A stretch of 64,000 nt of DNA from Amphirosellinia nigrospora (GCA_004123355.1 SCHM01000001.1:3092001-3156000); one strand, 5' to 3'; positions 26,546-37,916 are shown, numbered from the stretch's first letter. Program-made: numbers and translations. Notes: generated by a model from the sequence alone, not told the origin.

Positions 26546-26734
26546 GACAAGGGAAATTTCGACACGCATTGTTAAGTGAAATCAAAGCTTTCAGATATCG
26601 AATAAAGAGCTTGTTGTTACTTTCAAAGAAAATGTTCAATGGCCTTCATTGTTGCCGATTGATCATTCAATAACAAGCCTATTTTATCTATACAAAAAGC
26701 GAACAATCCCTTTCAGGATGTTGGTTGGTGAGCA

Positions 26735-26740
26735 TATAAA
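26735..26740 (+). promoter_or_regulatory. Candidate TATA box of the HMG-box gene
   Basis: The sequence catataaacgg lies 138 bp upstream of the HMG-box start codon, within the short space after the rhodanese gene. It matches TATAAA exactly. Spacing is plausible for a fungal gene with a leader of about 100 bp. No transcript evidence is available. Confidence 0.4.
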
Positions 26741-26877
26741 CGGCCATCAAGCCCTTCGATCAGAGGGAATAACAACAACCTCAGAATTCAATCAAAGGCG
26801 GTAAGCAGAAGAAGCAGAAAACCAACCGCCGAACCAGTTCTGAGTTTAGAGAATAAGTAACCCACACCCCCGACACA

Positions 26878-27895
26878 ATGGAATACATCGACCCCCGGCT
26901 CTTCGACGGCCCGAGTTCGACCAACAGCGAAGTTAACTCACAGCCGACTTTCGACAACAATGCAGGGACTGAAACCCAGGATTCTTTCGAATACCCCCTT
27001 TAGATGATGGGTTTGTATTCCAAGGTTACGTAGGCGACTATTACCCCCATTCGCCAATTTCCCAACTCCGTACCCCTCTCAATACCCCTCTCCGTATCCC
27101 GAGGCGCCATTGATCCAGCAGTCCAGTTTTGATTACCACTTTTACGATCCTCACGCACTTGTTGCAGAGCAAGCAGCTCCGGAATTCACAATGCCTCAAG
27201 CCCCTGAGTGGCCTCTTGCCTACCCCAACTATGCGGCTCCGGCGTTCCCCGCCAACAACTACCCAACAGAGCCGGAACAGGCACAGCCAAGGCCTTCCAA
27301 GCCAACACCACCAGAGGTCAATAAACATTTCACCAGATTACAAGCACGGAAACACTCTAAAGCTCCAGCCAAAGGATCAAAAAATCTAGGTAAAAAAAAA
27401 CAACCCGTCCGAAAAGTTCAGAGCTCTCCTCCAGCCGTAGAAACGCTGGATAAACCCTTAAGCAAATTGGCACTTGAGCTACCGACTATTCCAGTGTACG
27501 ACATAGCCTCGTACGTCCGCCGTAGTTCGTCTGAGCGCATGCGTTATACCGCTAAGGAATCAAGAGTTTGTCGGCCTAACAACGCATTTATCTTGTATCG
27601 TAAAGCATACTCTAAACATCTGATAACCCTAACGCGTTCCAATGATCACGGCTGGGTCTCTCGACTAGCCGGGGCTTCATGGCGCATGGAGGACCAAGAA
27701 ACAAAAGATAAGTTTAATGCGTTTGCCGAGGAAGAAAAACGGCAGCATCGCGCTTGTTTCCCTGGTTATAAATTTCACCCTGGTAACCGGAAGCCCCGTC
27801 AGCCCAAGACGGCGCCAACGGACTCTAGCGACCAGGTTCTCGATGAGATTATTTGGGCTGGTGTTCAACAGGCATCGCCTTTTTTTGGGCATTAA
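26878..27895 (+). CDS. HMG-box protein (MATA_HMG-like)
   Basis: Putative transcription factor with a single HMG box close to the C-terminus (about residues 230-305 of 339). Landmarks are CRPNNAFILYRKAYSKHL, then WVSRLAGASWRMEDQETK, and KRQHRACFPGYKFHP, the pattern of fungal mating-type-like HMG boxes. The N-terminal half is Pro/Gln/Tyr-rich and disordered; a basic KGSKNLGKKKQ patch lies midway. No intron interrupts the HMG box, unlike canonical MAT1-2-1 genes, and neither APN2 nor SLA2 is nearby, so this is probably a paralogue and not the mating locus. Two frame breaks (near 26996 and 27046), each a C missing from a five-C run, split the N-terminus. With them the frame is 340 codons. Confidence 0.78.
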
Positions 27896-28345
27896 ATCGC
27901 TAGTGAGTTGGCATATTCTTTTGGCTCAGTTGCTCAATTTGTTTCTTTGTGTTTAAGGGGTATTTATCAAAATGGTTAATTATATTTTCTGTTTCAAGGT
28001 GCAATCGGAGCCATCATTAAGGGTTCAGATATATATAACAGCATTAGGTGCTAGTACACGGAGTTCTATGGAGTTGGTTTCTTATGCTTATATAGGAAAT
28101 TCTTAGCTATTAGTCGTTCTTTAACAAAAGTCATTACGACATCAGCATATTTTTTTTACGACTCCTGAATAGCTTCTATCGTGAAATGTCAGTTTCTTGT
28201 GAGCTATCAAGTCTATATGCTAGGTTATATTGTCATAGTCCATGGTAGTTACGCCTGTACTCAGGTCCTGTAGAATAAAGCTTGAGGCAAGGCCTGCACG
28301 CCGCCTATTCCGCTATGTCTAACTACATTTTCCCTAGATTCTAAC
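27896..28345. other. Convergent intergenic region
   Basis: Short AT-rich spacer between the 3' ends of the HMG-box gene and the cyclotransferase-like gene. No further gene was seen. Confidence 0.5.
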
Positions 28346-29175
28346 TTATTTCTCCATTCCATCTCCTCTCCCCCAAATCGGCGCATGGAAGTAGTCGTGG
28401 TGAAACCACATGAGAAAGACAGCAGTTCTGACAGTATAGATAACCCACAGCGGCGCATCACCCCTTTCATCGCCTCTTCCGCTCGGTTTCGTGATTTTCT
28501 CCATGGCCGACATAACTGGGTTCCAGAACGATTGGAAGAGTTTAGCCCCGGTCTTTCCCCAGCGCGTAGTAGGTGGGCGATATACTGGGAGCCGTGCGAG
28601 GAACTGCTGGTAGTCGACAGGCATATGTGCCTCACGTGCTCCGTTTCGTATAAGACCCTGTCATAGCTATTTAGCAGCGATGATCGACTCAGACCGGAAT
28701 ATCTACATAGTATTGACCACAAACATACCATATACCTCATACTTGGTCTGGCTTCCCTCCTCATGACAGTCACAAGCGTCCTCATTGCAATAGTAGCTCT
28801 CACGTCTCCGGCCCCACTCGAAGTGTCCGGTGGTATTTTCTCAGCCCTAATTTCCACTTCGGCGTAGGCAATCCCGCCGCCTTCGGAAGCTAGTACTTTT
28901 GCGTACATATCTGGCGTGAGTTTGTACGCCGTGCCAACCACTTGTACGGGCTTCTCATGCGTACTTCCGGCAGGCGAAATGCTGCCGAATGATGGATCCG
29001 AGTAGGGAAAGCCAGCGCTATCCATCACCAAGACCCAGCCTGGGACTGTTACTGTTAATGTAGATAATGGCACGATGCCGCGATCATGTATGAACTTTTC
29101 TTTATATACATTTGAGCCATACGCAAGATACCACACGCTGTCTTTGGGCGGCGGGAGCGCTGAGAGAAGCAACAT
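28346..29175 (-). CDS. Gamma-glutamylcyclotransferase-like protein
   Basis: Enzyme of the gamma-glutamylcyclotransferase/AIG2 fold, which releases 5-oxoproline from gamma-glutamyl amines and is tied to glutathione turnover. The N-terminus has the substrate-binding motif WYLAYGSNVYKEKF. It is followed by GIVPLSTLTVTVPGW, a GTAYKLT segment and GGIAYAEVEIRA. The last part ends the acyl-acceptor region (GAREAHMPVDYQQFLARLPVY). A hydrophobic C-terminal segment (LWVIYTVRTAVFLMWFHHDYFH) resembles the extended fungal forms. Exon 1 is 29175-28743 and exon 2 is 28666-28346. A 2-base contraction (TCTCTT read as TCTT) near 28650 breaks exon 2; with it the frame is 252 codons. The catalytic Glu expected in this family may be that in the LASEGGG segment; I cannot assign it firmly. 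Confidence 0.78.
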
Positions 29176-30452
29176 GCTGTGAGATGTTCGGTAAGCAGCG
29201 AGTAGAGTTGTAATGTAATAACTGGACTTCAGGACTATGAATTCTTAAAAGACAATCAAATTCAAGGAAACGGGATGGTAAGCTTCATTATCATGCGGGG
29301 ACTTTGAATGTTGCAACCAATTCATTTTGATATACACGGCCCGAGGTATTGGCACATTAACATGCAATGACATCGGGAAGCGGAGAATTGTGCAAGGGTC
29401 AAACACTATACAATGCGGGCTGATCCTGGGTGGCCTAGGTAGTTGTAAAGACAATTTTGGTATATGTGTAATGTTTTTTAAAGATCACAAATCTAAACCT
29501 ACGTTGAATAAAACCGATAGGTATTCCAGACTTCCGTGTTTGGCTGAAGATGAGGTTATCGTTATGGATTGGATATAATGGGCACTGAGTCACTAGCCGG
29601 CGTGAAAACGGTGATCGAGGTCTCGGTTGCCGAAGCTCGGTGAGCTGATGAATATACATGGCGCCTATCTCTTCACGTGATATTTCTTGCTCTAAGTGTT
29701 GATATCGACGGCAAAAACCACGTAAAGATTTAATTAGCATGAAATAAGTCTTCAGTCTTTTTATCAATTCTTTTTCAATCGCAATTGATTCCGACCACGA
29801 CAACTTTCAGGGGGTGGTGTTGGGCTAGCACTAGCAATATCAGTATCAGCAAGTAGATGCTTGGCAGACGGCCATACCACCTCGGCTACCTTGTATATAA
29901 TCTCCAGACGCATTCGAGAATAGCACTGATTGACAAATCGTAAATTCTTGATATTCTTGGGGATCAATCCATTTATATCCATGGTGCAAGCCATAGTTCT
30001 GAATGGCTAGGGTAGGCTACCCCGCGTATTGTGTCAATAAGAACAGCTACTAATGCCTAAATATAGCGGACTAAGTATAAGACTAATAGAATAGAATGCC
30101 ACATTTTCACCCTGCTCTTGGCCTACCCATTATATTCACACCGAGATAGATCTCCCATCAGTTTAAATAAGGATTATACATTAGGCATGGGCCACGGTGT
30201 CCACTTTTCCAACTGATATATAGTAGAAAGAAAGATAGAAATCACTATTAACGGAGGTCCTACTACCCTCTACAACCTACCAACATACCGTCCTTGTGTT
30301 GTCCTCGCCTCATAACCTATGAGTATTTCCACTCAAGTGATATCACACCACTTGCTATACCGCTTACTGTAATTCCAAGTAAAGTGGCCATCATTGGCGA
30401 TGCCATTGTAGTGAGTAGATTCTTATCAATACCGGAGGTTCCGCACTGCTAG
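29176..30452. other. Intergenic region with a possible gene fragment
   Basis: The minus strand carries two overlapping open stretches: 29994-29764 (starting MACTMDINGLIPKNIKNLRF) and 29803-29435 (containing YFMLIKSLRGFCRRYQHLEQ and IGAMYIHQLTELRQ). The second reads like genuine helical protein, but I know no family for it, and a stop precedes it in frame. It may be a relic or one frame-broken small gene. Nothing else was recognised. Confidence 0.3.
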
Positions 30453-31579
30453 ATGCCTCGTCTCCATCGTCGTTGGCTATGCGTCTTATTATCGTCGCCA
30501 AACCATCTTATCCTAGGGCCTCACGCTTGCTCTCGGGTTGCACGACCTAAATATACCGGCTACTGTCTACGAAGCCTAGCCGGAGGACTTCGATCAAGGC
30601 GGTGGTATCATGCTCTTGTCAAGCACCTTGCGCGTCATTGATAGTGTCGGTGTCTAGGAGCGCGACCAAGAAACTCGCTCCAGTTTTGATACCCTCACTT
30701 TCAAGAATGGCCAAGGAAAGACTGCTGATGAATATAACTTCGGATCCCAGAGGCTCTCACTCGACTGTCTGTAACGTTGTAGAAATTCTCATAACTCAGG
30801 CTCTAAGATAGTGGTGATGAACTCTGAGTGTTCAGGTGCGCGGCACCTTCATGCTCAGGTGAAACTAATACATATCGGCTTTATTGGGATCAATAGCGCA
30901 GTACCGCAATCTAAGCTTCGAATTCCTGATGGGTATAGGTATAGCCTTCCTGCAACGGTCATGGACAAGCCTGATGCGTTTCTGCTTGTCCCGCAAACAC
31001 CTGATGGCTCCGAGCTCTTCATCGGATTACAACGGCGATTCGCCGAGTTAGACACGACGGGATGGGAGCCACTCCAAGAGGGTAAGCAAAAGTGATACAA
31101 CATGCTTCAAGAAAACAAAGCCGACTGGCTGGACGTGGTATTGTCGGCGTTAGAGGCCGCCCTATCGACCAGATGGGCTTCTGGGCGTTTTACGACATCC
31201 CGCCGCTATCATCGTGATTATCCAACTATAAGTAGATCATTCTCATCGGGGACGCGGTCCATGCCATTCCGCTGGACGGCTGGGTCAACAGGGCATTTGA
31301 AGATGCGAGGGCGCTGGCTACCCTCCTCTCCAAGCTCTCGTCGGACATGCCCCTAGCCAAGGCGGCCGCGCAATGGCAAGCGTACCGCCAAGCTTGCGTG
31401 CAAAAGGTTCATAATTTGACCTCGCAGATGAACGCGAAACGATTGCTAGAGTCCGAGCGAAGCAAGTCGCTAACCTGCGCTATTTGGAGCGTCTCGTCAC
31501 TGTCACGCGGAGACGGTGAAGAGTTGCGCTGGTTGTACGACCGGACCTGGCCCAGGAGACTGATGGGTGGGTGCAATAA
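30453..31579 (+). pseudogene. FAD-dependent monooxygenase, degenerate
   Basis: Remnant of a salicylate/zeaxanthin-type FAD monooxygenase. The pieces in order are VSIVVG (dinucleotide fold start), GLTLALGLHDLNIPATVYEA, then after a TAG stop PEDFDQGGGIMLL, and RVIDSVGV followed by a second TAG. Next come FKNGQGKTADEYNFGSQRL, IGFIGINSAVPQSKLRIP, WLDVVLSALEAA, and IILIGDAVHAIPPTGW with NRAFEDARALATLLSKL. The end is ELRWLYD..DGWVQ at 31577-31579. Between about 30770 and 30870 roughly 100 residues are missing, including the expected GADGxxSxVR motif. In-frame stops plus an internal deletion separate this from the single-base breaks seen elsewhere. I judge it non-functional. Confidence 0.75.
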
Positions 31580-33544
31580 CTTTAACAAGCTGCTCAGTCT
31601 TGAGATGGCAATATGTGTATAATAGAGGGTCGATTTCGTTACTATGCTACTTGGTCCACAATGTATTTCGCTTCCAGTCTGGTTTGTAGCAATATACCGA
31701 TCCGGCGGACATATCGGCCGAAGCCAACTAGACGTACTACCTAGTAACCATGAATGAAAATCATTGACATTTAATCTGGTATTCTTAGCTGGCTGCGCTT
31801 GGTCTAAAAATAGAGCGGTGTATAAGTTAGTTAGCTACATGATGTCTCGATTTATTGATTAATTAGTGCACTGCCGGTTTAAACCTCGGGCAGGTCTCGG
31901 GCGCAAGATGGTAGACGTCGAAAAAGCCAAATTAGCCGCGCAGCCTCTTTTGCATGTGCTTCGCGAAGAATGCTAGCCTCTTATTAGGTAAAGGGCACAA
32001 GCCTTATGACAATGCGGCGTCACGAGACCCGCGGCTCGAGTACAGCATAGCAAGTCCGGCATGGGAATCGGACTTCTAGAACATGTCCGCCCCCACACTA
32101 GGAAGGTAGTGTAAATCAACCAAGGTGGCATAAGTACTGCAGCGCGCAACGTCGAGGTGCCAAGTTACGGAGCAAACATGGAGATGGATGGGAAAAGACG
32201 GTCAGAGCCTCGTCAGATGACCCCTTGGTGACCAAATGAGCGGGATTTCCCGACAACTCGAAAAAGCTGAAAAAAATCAGCCCATCTACGTAACCATTAT
32301 GCTCGCGAAATTCCTTTCGGCGGACGTTTGTCACTTAGGGGGAAAGCGTTGGAGGAGGTATATCACTTAGGGGAAAGCGCGGCAGAGTGCTGTCAGGACG
32401 TTTATCACTTAGGGGAAAGCGCTGTTGCGCTGTTAGGAGATATGTCACTTAGAGGGAAGGCGGCTCGGGTCAACGCGGGCCTCTCGACACAGTACCGTTT
32501 AGTTTAGGGTACAGTAATTGGGCGTTTGTGCTCCCCACCCTCGGACACATGCGGTGGCTGAGTCAGGAGGGGAGGTGTGGGAGTGTGGGATCGGCGACAG
32601 AGCATAGCAGCGTAAGATAAGCAAATATTTCCATGTTAGCGACAGTTTACGAAGCAGAGCGACGCAAGTTGTAGATGGATGGAATGTGGTGGTTTCGGCA
32701 CTTGGAACAGATGGAATTGCGCAAGGGATCAACGAACGGGGTACGGTAAAGCGAAAAGGGAAACGTCTAAAGCTAAGACGCTGAAACAAGCGAATAATAG
32801 GGTCCGGCTTGTCTGGTTTTGGCAAGTCTACTTATCCGGGAGGCCGCCCCACCACAGATGCCACAGATGAGCATGGGCGTACCGCATATGCCGCCCCGAA
32901 CCGAACGTATCGGCAACCTGGACTAATAAACAATTCGCATTGGAGGTGGGCGGCTGACTCTATCTAAACCGTTATGTATTCGATGGAGATAAGAGGGTGC
33001 TTGCGTAACTCTAATACGAGCTTCCTAATCCATATCACATTCAAGGGGGCCATGGAACCTCCGGTCCGCCAACTTTGAATAATTGTTGCACCGGGACAAG
33101 TAGTCGACAGACTACACGAGTTTCTAGAAAAATAGAACAATGAGACGCAAACTGCAGGTGCAAGGATGATGCCGGGATCTGCATTATCAGATTGTACTAA
33201 GAAAGGTGCCAATGTGGGTTGACCAGGCCGATCGGTTGTACTACCTAGGTACGCCTAGCACTGTATTGTTGCTTCAAGACGTCAGTCGTTGGTCTTTGTG
33301 CTTAAATAGTGTGCTCGTTAGCTACAAATTTAGTAAACAACCCCACGAAGTTTGTGAACACTCTCCAACTGACCCGGGCAAACATAAACCTTCTTCCATC
33401 TTTATAATCGTACATTCGTCTCACCTCGTTTTGCCTGTCGCTATCTCCCATATCAACGTAAATAAGCTGTCAAAGGTCCACTTGTCTCTGTTAATAGGAC
33501 TACATTTATTTTGCTAAACACCTTGATACTGCAATCTACCAATA
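31580..33544. other. Gene-free stretch
   Basis: No protein was recognised. The main structure is a four-copy direct repeat at 32331-32461 (separate entry). The last 200 bp form the arginase promoter, with a tataat-like word near 33400. Confidence 0.5.
32331..32461. repeat. Four spaced direct repeats of TCACTTAGGGGAAAGCG
   Basis: Copies start at 32331, 32363, 32405 and 32445, giving spacings of 32, 42 and 40 bp. Copies 2 and 3 are identical over 17 bases; copies 1 and 4 differ by one or two changes (an extra G; an A inserted in the G run and AGG for AAG). The linkers are also alike in part: gg(t/c)gttggaggaggtata, gctgtcaggacgttta, gctgttaggagatat. This suggests an array with a decayed period of about 40 bp. 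Each copy holds TTAGGG, but the array is not telomeric. Confidence 0.8.
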
Positions 33545-34670
33545 ATGAACACCTCCATGGTAAAATCCAAGTTTCTCTCCAACCCGGAGGATATCGGGGT
33601 GGTAGCCGTGGGCTTCTCTGGTGGTCAGGTATGAACACGAACCAGCAGTACATATTCCCAGCTTTAGTACACAGACTGACAAGTGCTATATGGTACAGGG
33701 AAAAGCTGGTGTCGATGCCGCTCCCTCGGCCCTCATAGAATCCGGTCTTCTCACTCAACTACGAGATGAACTCAACTACAAGCTCCACGGCGACGAAAAA
33801 GTCAATGCCTACAATGATCTGGTGCCCAAGAGCGATCCACCCTTCCGGAATATGAAGAACCCTGGTACCGTGAGCGCCGTGACACAGCGTCTCAGCGAGC
33901 AGGTGTATGCACATGCAAAGGAAGGGCGGATGGTGCTAACGCTGGCGGCGACCACTCCATCGCGATCGGCACCATCGCCGGAACCGCCAAGGCGATCCGG
34001 GAACGACTTGGACGCGAGATCGCAGTCATCTGGGTGGATGCGCACGCCGACATTAATACGCCCGAGACGAGTGATTCTGGCAACATCCACGGTATGCCCG
34101 TGGCTTTCGTGTCAGGCTTGGCCAAGGAAGAGAAGCCCGAGTATTTCGGCTGGCTCAAGTCTGAGCACCTATTGAACGTCAACAAGCTAGTCTACATTGG
34201 CCTACGAGACGTGGATGCCGGCGAGAAGAAGATTCTGCGCGAAAATGGCATCAAGGCGTTCAGCATGTTCGACATTGATCGGTATGGCTTCCCATCAGAC
34301 CTGTTTCCCCGCCCCCACATCTAGGATCAACAGCGAATACTGACATGCAAGTTGCGTAGCCACGGCATCGGAAGGGGTCGAGATGGCGCTAGCTCATATC
34401 GGCAATGACACGCCCATTCATCTATCTTTCGACGTCGACGCGCTGGATCCGATGTGGGCTCCCAGCACCGGAACGCCAGTTAGAGGTGGTCTAACCCTGC
34501 GGGAGGGCGATTTCATCTGCGAGAGCGTACACCTGACGGGCAACCTAGTGGCGGTGGACCTGGTTGAGGTGAACCCAAGTCTCGCGGCGGACCGTGAGGC
34601 AGAGGCGGCCGAGACAGTCAGGGCCGGGTGTTCGCTTGTTCGATGTGCACTTGGGGAGTCGCTGCTATAA
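33545..34670 (+). CDS. Arginase
   Basis: Manganese enzyme cleaving arginine to ornithine and urea, cytosolic in fungi. Exons: 33545-33628, 33699-34281, 34360-34670. It opens with VVAVGFSGGQ|GKAGVDAAPSAL; the first intron splits this conserved block. Metal-binding motifs are present: GGDHSIAIG (in the broken frame near 33944), WVDAHADINTPETSDSGNIHGMP, and LSFDVDALDP. The late block TPVRGGLTLREG and the Glu-containing DLVEVNPSL complete the active site. Two breaks occur: one G missing at about 33944, exactly inside the first metal motif, and a G-run change near 34373 (best read as a lost GT from GRVVEMAL). Adding these gives 327 codons, the family's normal length, so the gene is probably intact in the cell. 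Confidence 0.93.
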
Positions 34671-36094
34671 GAGCGGCTGCAAGGGGCCGATGCCGCGCAT
34701 CGTTTGCCGCCTCAACTGTATCTGGCCATGATAAGCCTCGCTCCATCTACCTACGCAGAGTAAAAACAAAGACAGCGACCGGGGATGACGGATATCGTTA
34801 GGACACAGGTTGTATAGACATTCAGGCGTTAGCTGGGGAAAACTGGTCACTGAGGAGCCGGCAGGATATAGCTATTGGATTCTGAGATAAAGCGTCTGGA
34901 CGACTGACTGACGGATCACCTAGAAACTCAGGCAGATCTAGGGGGCAACTTTGGGTTGATGCATGGCAAGTAATAGCGATAGTTACGATTTGTAGAAAGG
35001 CAGGAAGAAAGCCAGGGACGAATCTATACGATTCGTCCAGCATACAATTCATGTACACGCGTTCGCCGTGTCTCTTCACCAGCAACAAAAATTCCTAGCA
35101 TTTATATTGTGAAGATGACTGTGATTGTGATAGAAAACTACCTAAGGTACCTATAACAAGTATGGCAGGCCGAATGTTAGCTGTGCAGCGCATCGCCAAG
35201 CGCAAGACAACCTTCGTTGCGGGGCCTAAAATATGCCCTCACCTTACAGCTGAAGGCCGATCTAATGCTATCTGCACAGGGTAGAGTGCTCCGTAGGTAG
35301 GTGGTATAGGTATCCGGTTAGTGGCTAAAGTGGGCGCTTGTGTTGCGACACGCCCGCATTTGATGATCTACATCCCTCCCTAGGTACTTGCTAGTCTAGC
35401 AGATCTATAAGAGCTCCCAACATCACAGACGGTCAAAGCTACGGCGCAGTTAAGGTCGCTATCACGAGACTCTGACACCGACAGATAAACGAAGCAGATT
35501 GCTCCTTTGCCACCGCCAGAGAAGGTTGCGAGAGCAGGGTTCTTCCATATTCTCCGCCAGCGCGCGTGGCCGCCCGAACCTACGTCGCAAACCGATTGGC
35601 CGCGCGCATCTCTGAGTTGGCAAATTGGGCGCGCGTCCCTCGTCGTCGCCGGCGCCGCCTCTGCTTCGCCATTGGACTTCCCAAGTAAAGCGGTCAACTT
35701 TCTTGCATTGGTAGTGTCGACACCGACCGGGTCCTGACGATCGATCTACACCTACGAGATTCGAGCCTCAACAACCTTAGCCCACCTTCGACTACCTACA
35801 TTAGATTACCGATCAATCGCCTTGGAGACGAAAAGACAAATAGAAGAGGGGGATCTTCTGCGGCCTTGAAGAAGCCTTTTTCAGTCGGAACATTGAAATC
35901 TTCCGATCGGTGATGATTTCTGGCCTTGGGTTATTGTTTGCGCCAACGAACATCATCGAGAGAAAGAATTTTGGCGCGGCTGGGTTACGAGACGGCGCAC
36001 GAAAAACACCGCACCACTTCCTTCCTCCCAACTCGCGTCGAACCAACTTCCTACAACCCAATTCACGAACCGTAATTACCCTTCTCGACCCATA
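34671..36094. other. Intergenic region
   Basis: 3' flank of arginase and upstream region of the four-TM gene. A GC-rich open stretch at 35507-35737 shows no family signature. No RNA gene was recognised. Confidence 0.45.
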
Positions 36095-36855
36095 ATGGCC
36101 GCGTCCACGATGGGACCGTCAGACTCGTACGCCTTCGAGCGACGGATTGCCCGCGTACACAGATACCACTGGCCCGCGATACAGCTGAACATCTGGATGA
36201 TCGTGATGCTCGCCGCCTCACTTCTCATCATCGCCGTTTTTAGCTCATTTATCGATATTCAACAGCAATTAGACCTCTACGTGCCCTGGTAAGGAAAACA
36301 CCTCCCTCGCAAACCTTGATATCTACTTGGTAGATAGTTGGATACAGATGCGTGAATGTAATCCATCTAAAGATGCATCTAGCTAACCGAGGACACAGGT
36401 ACTTCCCATACTACATCACCACCTCCGGCCTAACCGTACTCTTCATCATAATATTGCTCTGGCTGATAGCCCAACGTCGCCTGCTCCCGCCATCGTCATC
36501 ATCGGCGCCTTCGTACTCTTCGTCCTATGGCTCGTCGGCCTGATAGTGATCAGCATCGAGCTCTGGGGCCCAGCCGGCTCCGTCAGCGCGAATTGCGACA
36601 ACCTAGTCTGGAACAACCCGCAGCACGGGAATAACCAGGCAACGCTCGCTTGGTTGGAGCAGCGGTCAATATGTGAGTGGCACGCCCTACTACTCAACTT
36701 TTGAAGTTTTAGCCAGGAAATCAAGTGCTAACGGCAATGGCTCTCTTATAGGTCAACAATGGCAATCCGTCTTTGCCTTTGGCCTCATAGGCAATATTTT
36801 CTTACTCTGGATCATCGTCATGGCCGTGCAAGTCTTTTACGACGACGCAGAGTGA
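36095..36855 (+). CDS. Four-TM MARVEL-like membrane protein
   Basis: Small integral membrane protein, 190 residues after correction. Exons: 36095-36288, 36399-36672, 36752-36855. Four hydrophobic segments are clear: IWMIVMLAASLLIIAVFSSF, SGLTVLFIIILLWLIA, the segment starting AIVIIGAFVLFVLWLVG, and one starting FGLIGNIFLLWIIVMAVQ. The loop between TM3 and TM4 has two Cys (SANCDNLVW and QRSIC), typical of fungal MARVEL-domain proteins with a possible disulfide. The N-terminus is short and the C-terminus ends FYDDAE. One C is missing from the CCC run at about 36487, shifting frame between TM2 and TM3. The function is unknown; membrane-trafficking or eisosome-like roles are known in relatives. 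Confidence 0.72.
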
Positions 36856-37474
36856 CTTTAACTTGAGCGAACAGCGTTGATTAGAACCACCACCGTCTGT
36901 TTTTAGCCCAAGTATCCTACTTTGTAGTGGGAACACATCCTCACGAGGAATGATATCTTGGCTATGTATGATTTTGAAATGTCCATAAATTAATCTCTAT
37001 TGTCACACTGAATCAAGAGCAGCAAAATATCGGCGTTGGGGCACACTGTATAATCTGGAAGAAATGTTGCATTTTCTTAGAGGGAGATGGTTTGAACGAG
37101 ACACTTGACCGGAAGGAAATAACGAATCTCCGGGGCGTTTTGGACCGGATTGTTTTTTTAATTTGTGTATTATTGTGATAGTATATTAATTAATACACTC
37201 CCGTGCTGAGCTGACTGGCTGTTTGGCTAACATCATCTAGCCCAATCTCGCCATGTCTTGCAATTATCTCATTCCTAATAACGTCATAGCCATGACGTGA
37301 TACCAGTCGTGTCTCATTTCAGGTTCTGCTGTTGTACAGGTGTCGTATGTCTGTGGATGCAGACTAGACTAGTTGGAGAATTTCTCGGGACAACCTTGCT
37401 ATATGACGAGACATTTGTTAGTGTTCACTCAACAACGATTGGCCTAGTCCTCCTTGCAGGTGATGGAACAGAAC
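36856..37474. other. Convergent intergenic region
   Basis: Spacer between the 3' ends of the four-TM gene and the 72-residue gene. It holds an AT-rich patch near 37150-37190. No gene was recognised. Confidence 0.5.
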
Positions 37475-37774
37475 TTACCCCGTCGACTTCTCGAAGCCCT
37501 CACGCCCGGCGTCGGTTATCTTCTCGAGCTGGTCGTGGCTGAACTTGCCGCCCAGGTATTTCTTGTTGATCATACCGGCGCCTGTGGAGTTTGTTAGTCG
37601 TGACGTTTTCCTTGGGGAGATAGATTCGCGGGATGAATATGGTGGGGGGAGGTAGAGACTTGCCCTTGTCACCGTAGTCGTCCTTCTGGCCGACCGGGCA
37701 CCCAGCGCCAGCGCCAGCAGCGGGGCGGCATTGTTGTTGCTTCCGCCGCCAACGACTTTCTTAAGAGCGTCCAT
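37475..37774 (-). CDS. Small conserved fungal protein, 72 aa, function unknown
   Basis: A short hydrophilic protein beginning MDALKKVVGGGSNNN, with an Ala/Gly linker, then CPVGQKDDYGDKG. After an intron it continues INKKYLGGKFSHDQLEKITD and GREGFEKSTG. This layout (amphipathic N-terminus, DKG, EKITDAxRxGxEKxTG) matches a family of small ascomycete proteins I have seen only as hypothetical. Exon 1 is 37774-37664 and exon 2 is 37581-37475. The intron starts GCAAGT, so it is a GC-AG intron, which is uncommon but accepted. One C is missing from the CCCC run near 37723; with it the frame is 73 codons. The stop overlaps a GGTAAGT sequence, so a further exon cannot be excluded. Confidence 0.6.
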   Translation of the reverse strand: MDALKKVVGGGSNNNAAPLLALALGARSARRTTTVTRASLYLPPPYSSRESISPRKTSRLTNSTGAGMINKKYLGGKFSHDQLEKITDAGREGFEKSTG

Positions 37775-37906
37775 GATGAATTGGGGTTATTTGTTTCGTT
37801 GGTTGGTTGGTTGTAGGGGATAGATTGGGGTTCAAGGTGTATGTTGAACTGCTTGGTAAGGTAGGATGTGGAATAGGATAATAGTTAAATCCGTAGCTTA
37901 GTTCCT

Positions 37907-37916
37907 CTTTATATAC
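37907..37916 (-). promoter_or_regulatory. Candidate TATA box of the 72-aa gene
   Basis: On the minus strand the sequence reads tggtatataaagagg, about 135 bp upstream of the start codon. It contains TATATAAA and is followed by ordinary leader sequence. It is a strong consensus match without transcript support. Confidence 0.45.

Noticed and set aside
27000-27022. Short intron to explain the HMG-box frame break
   Set aside because: The only GT..AG pair is about 20 bp, far too short; two lost C bases explain the frames better.
26878-27895. Mating-type locus
   Set aside because: No APN2, SLA2 or MAT1-1 relics nearby and no intron in the HMG box.
32331-32461. Interstitial telomere
   Set aside because: TTAGGG is present once per repeat but never in tandem; the conserved unit is a longer 17-mer.
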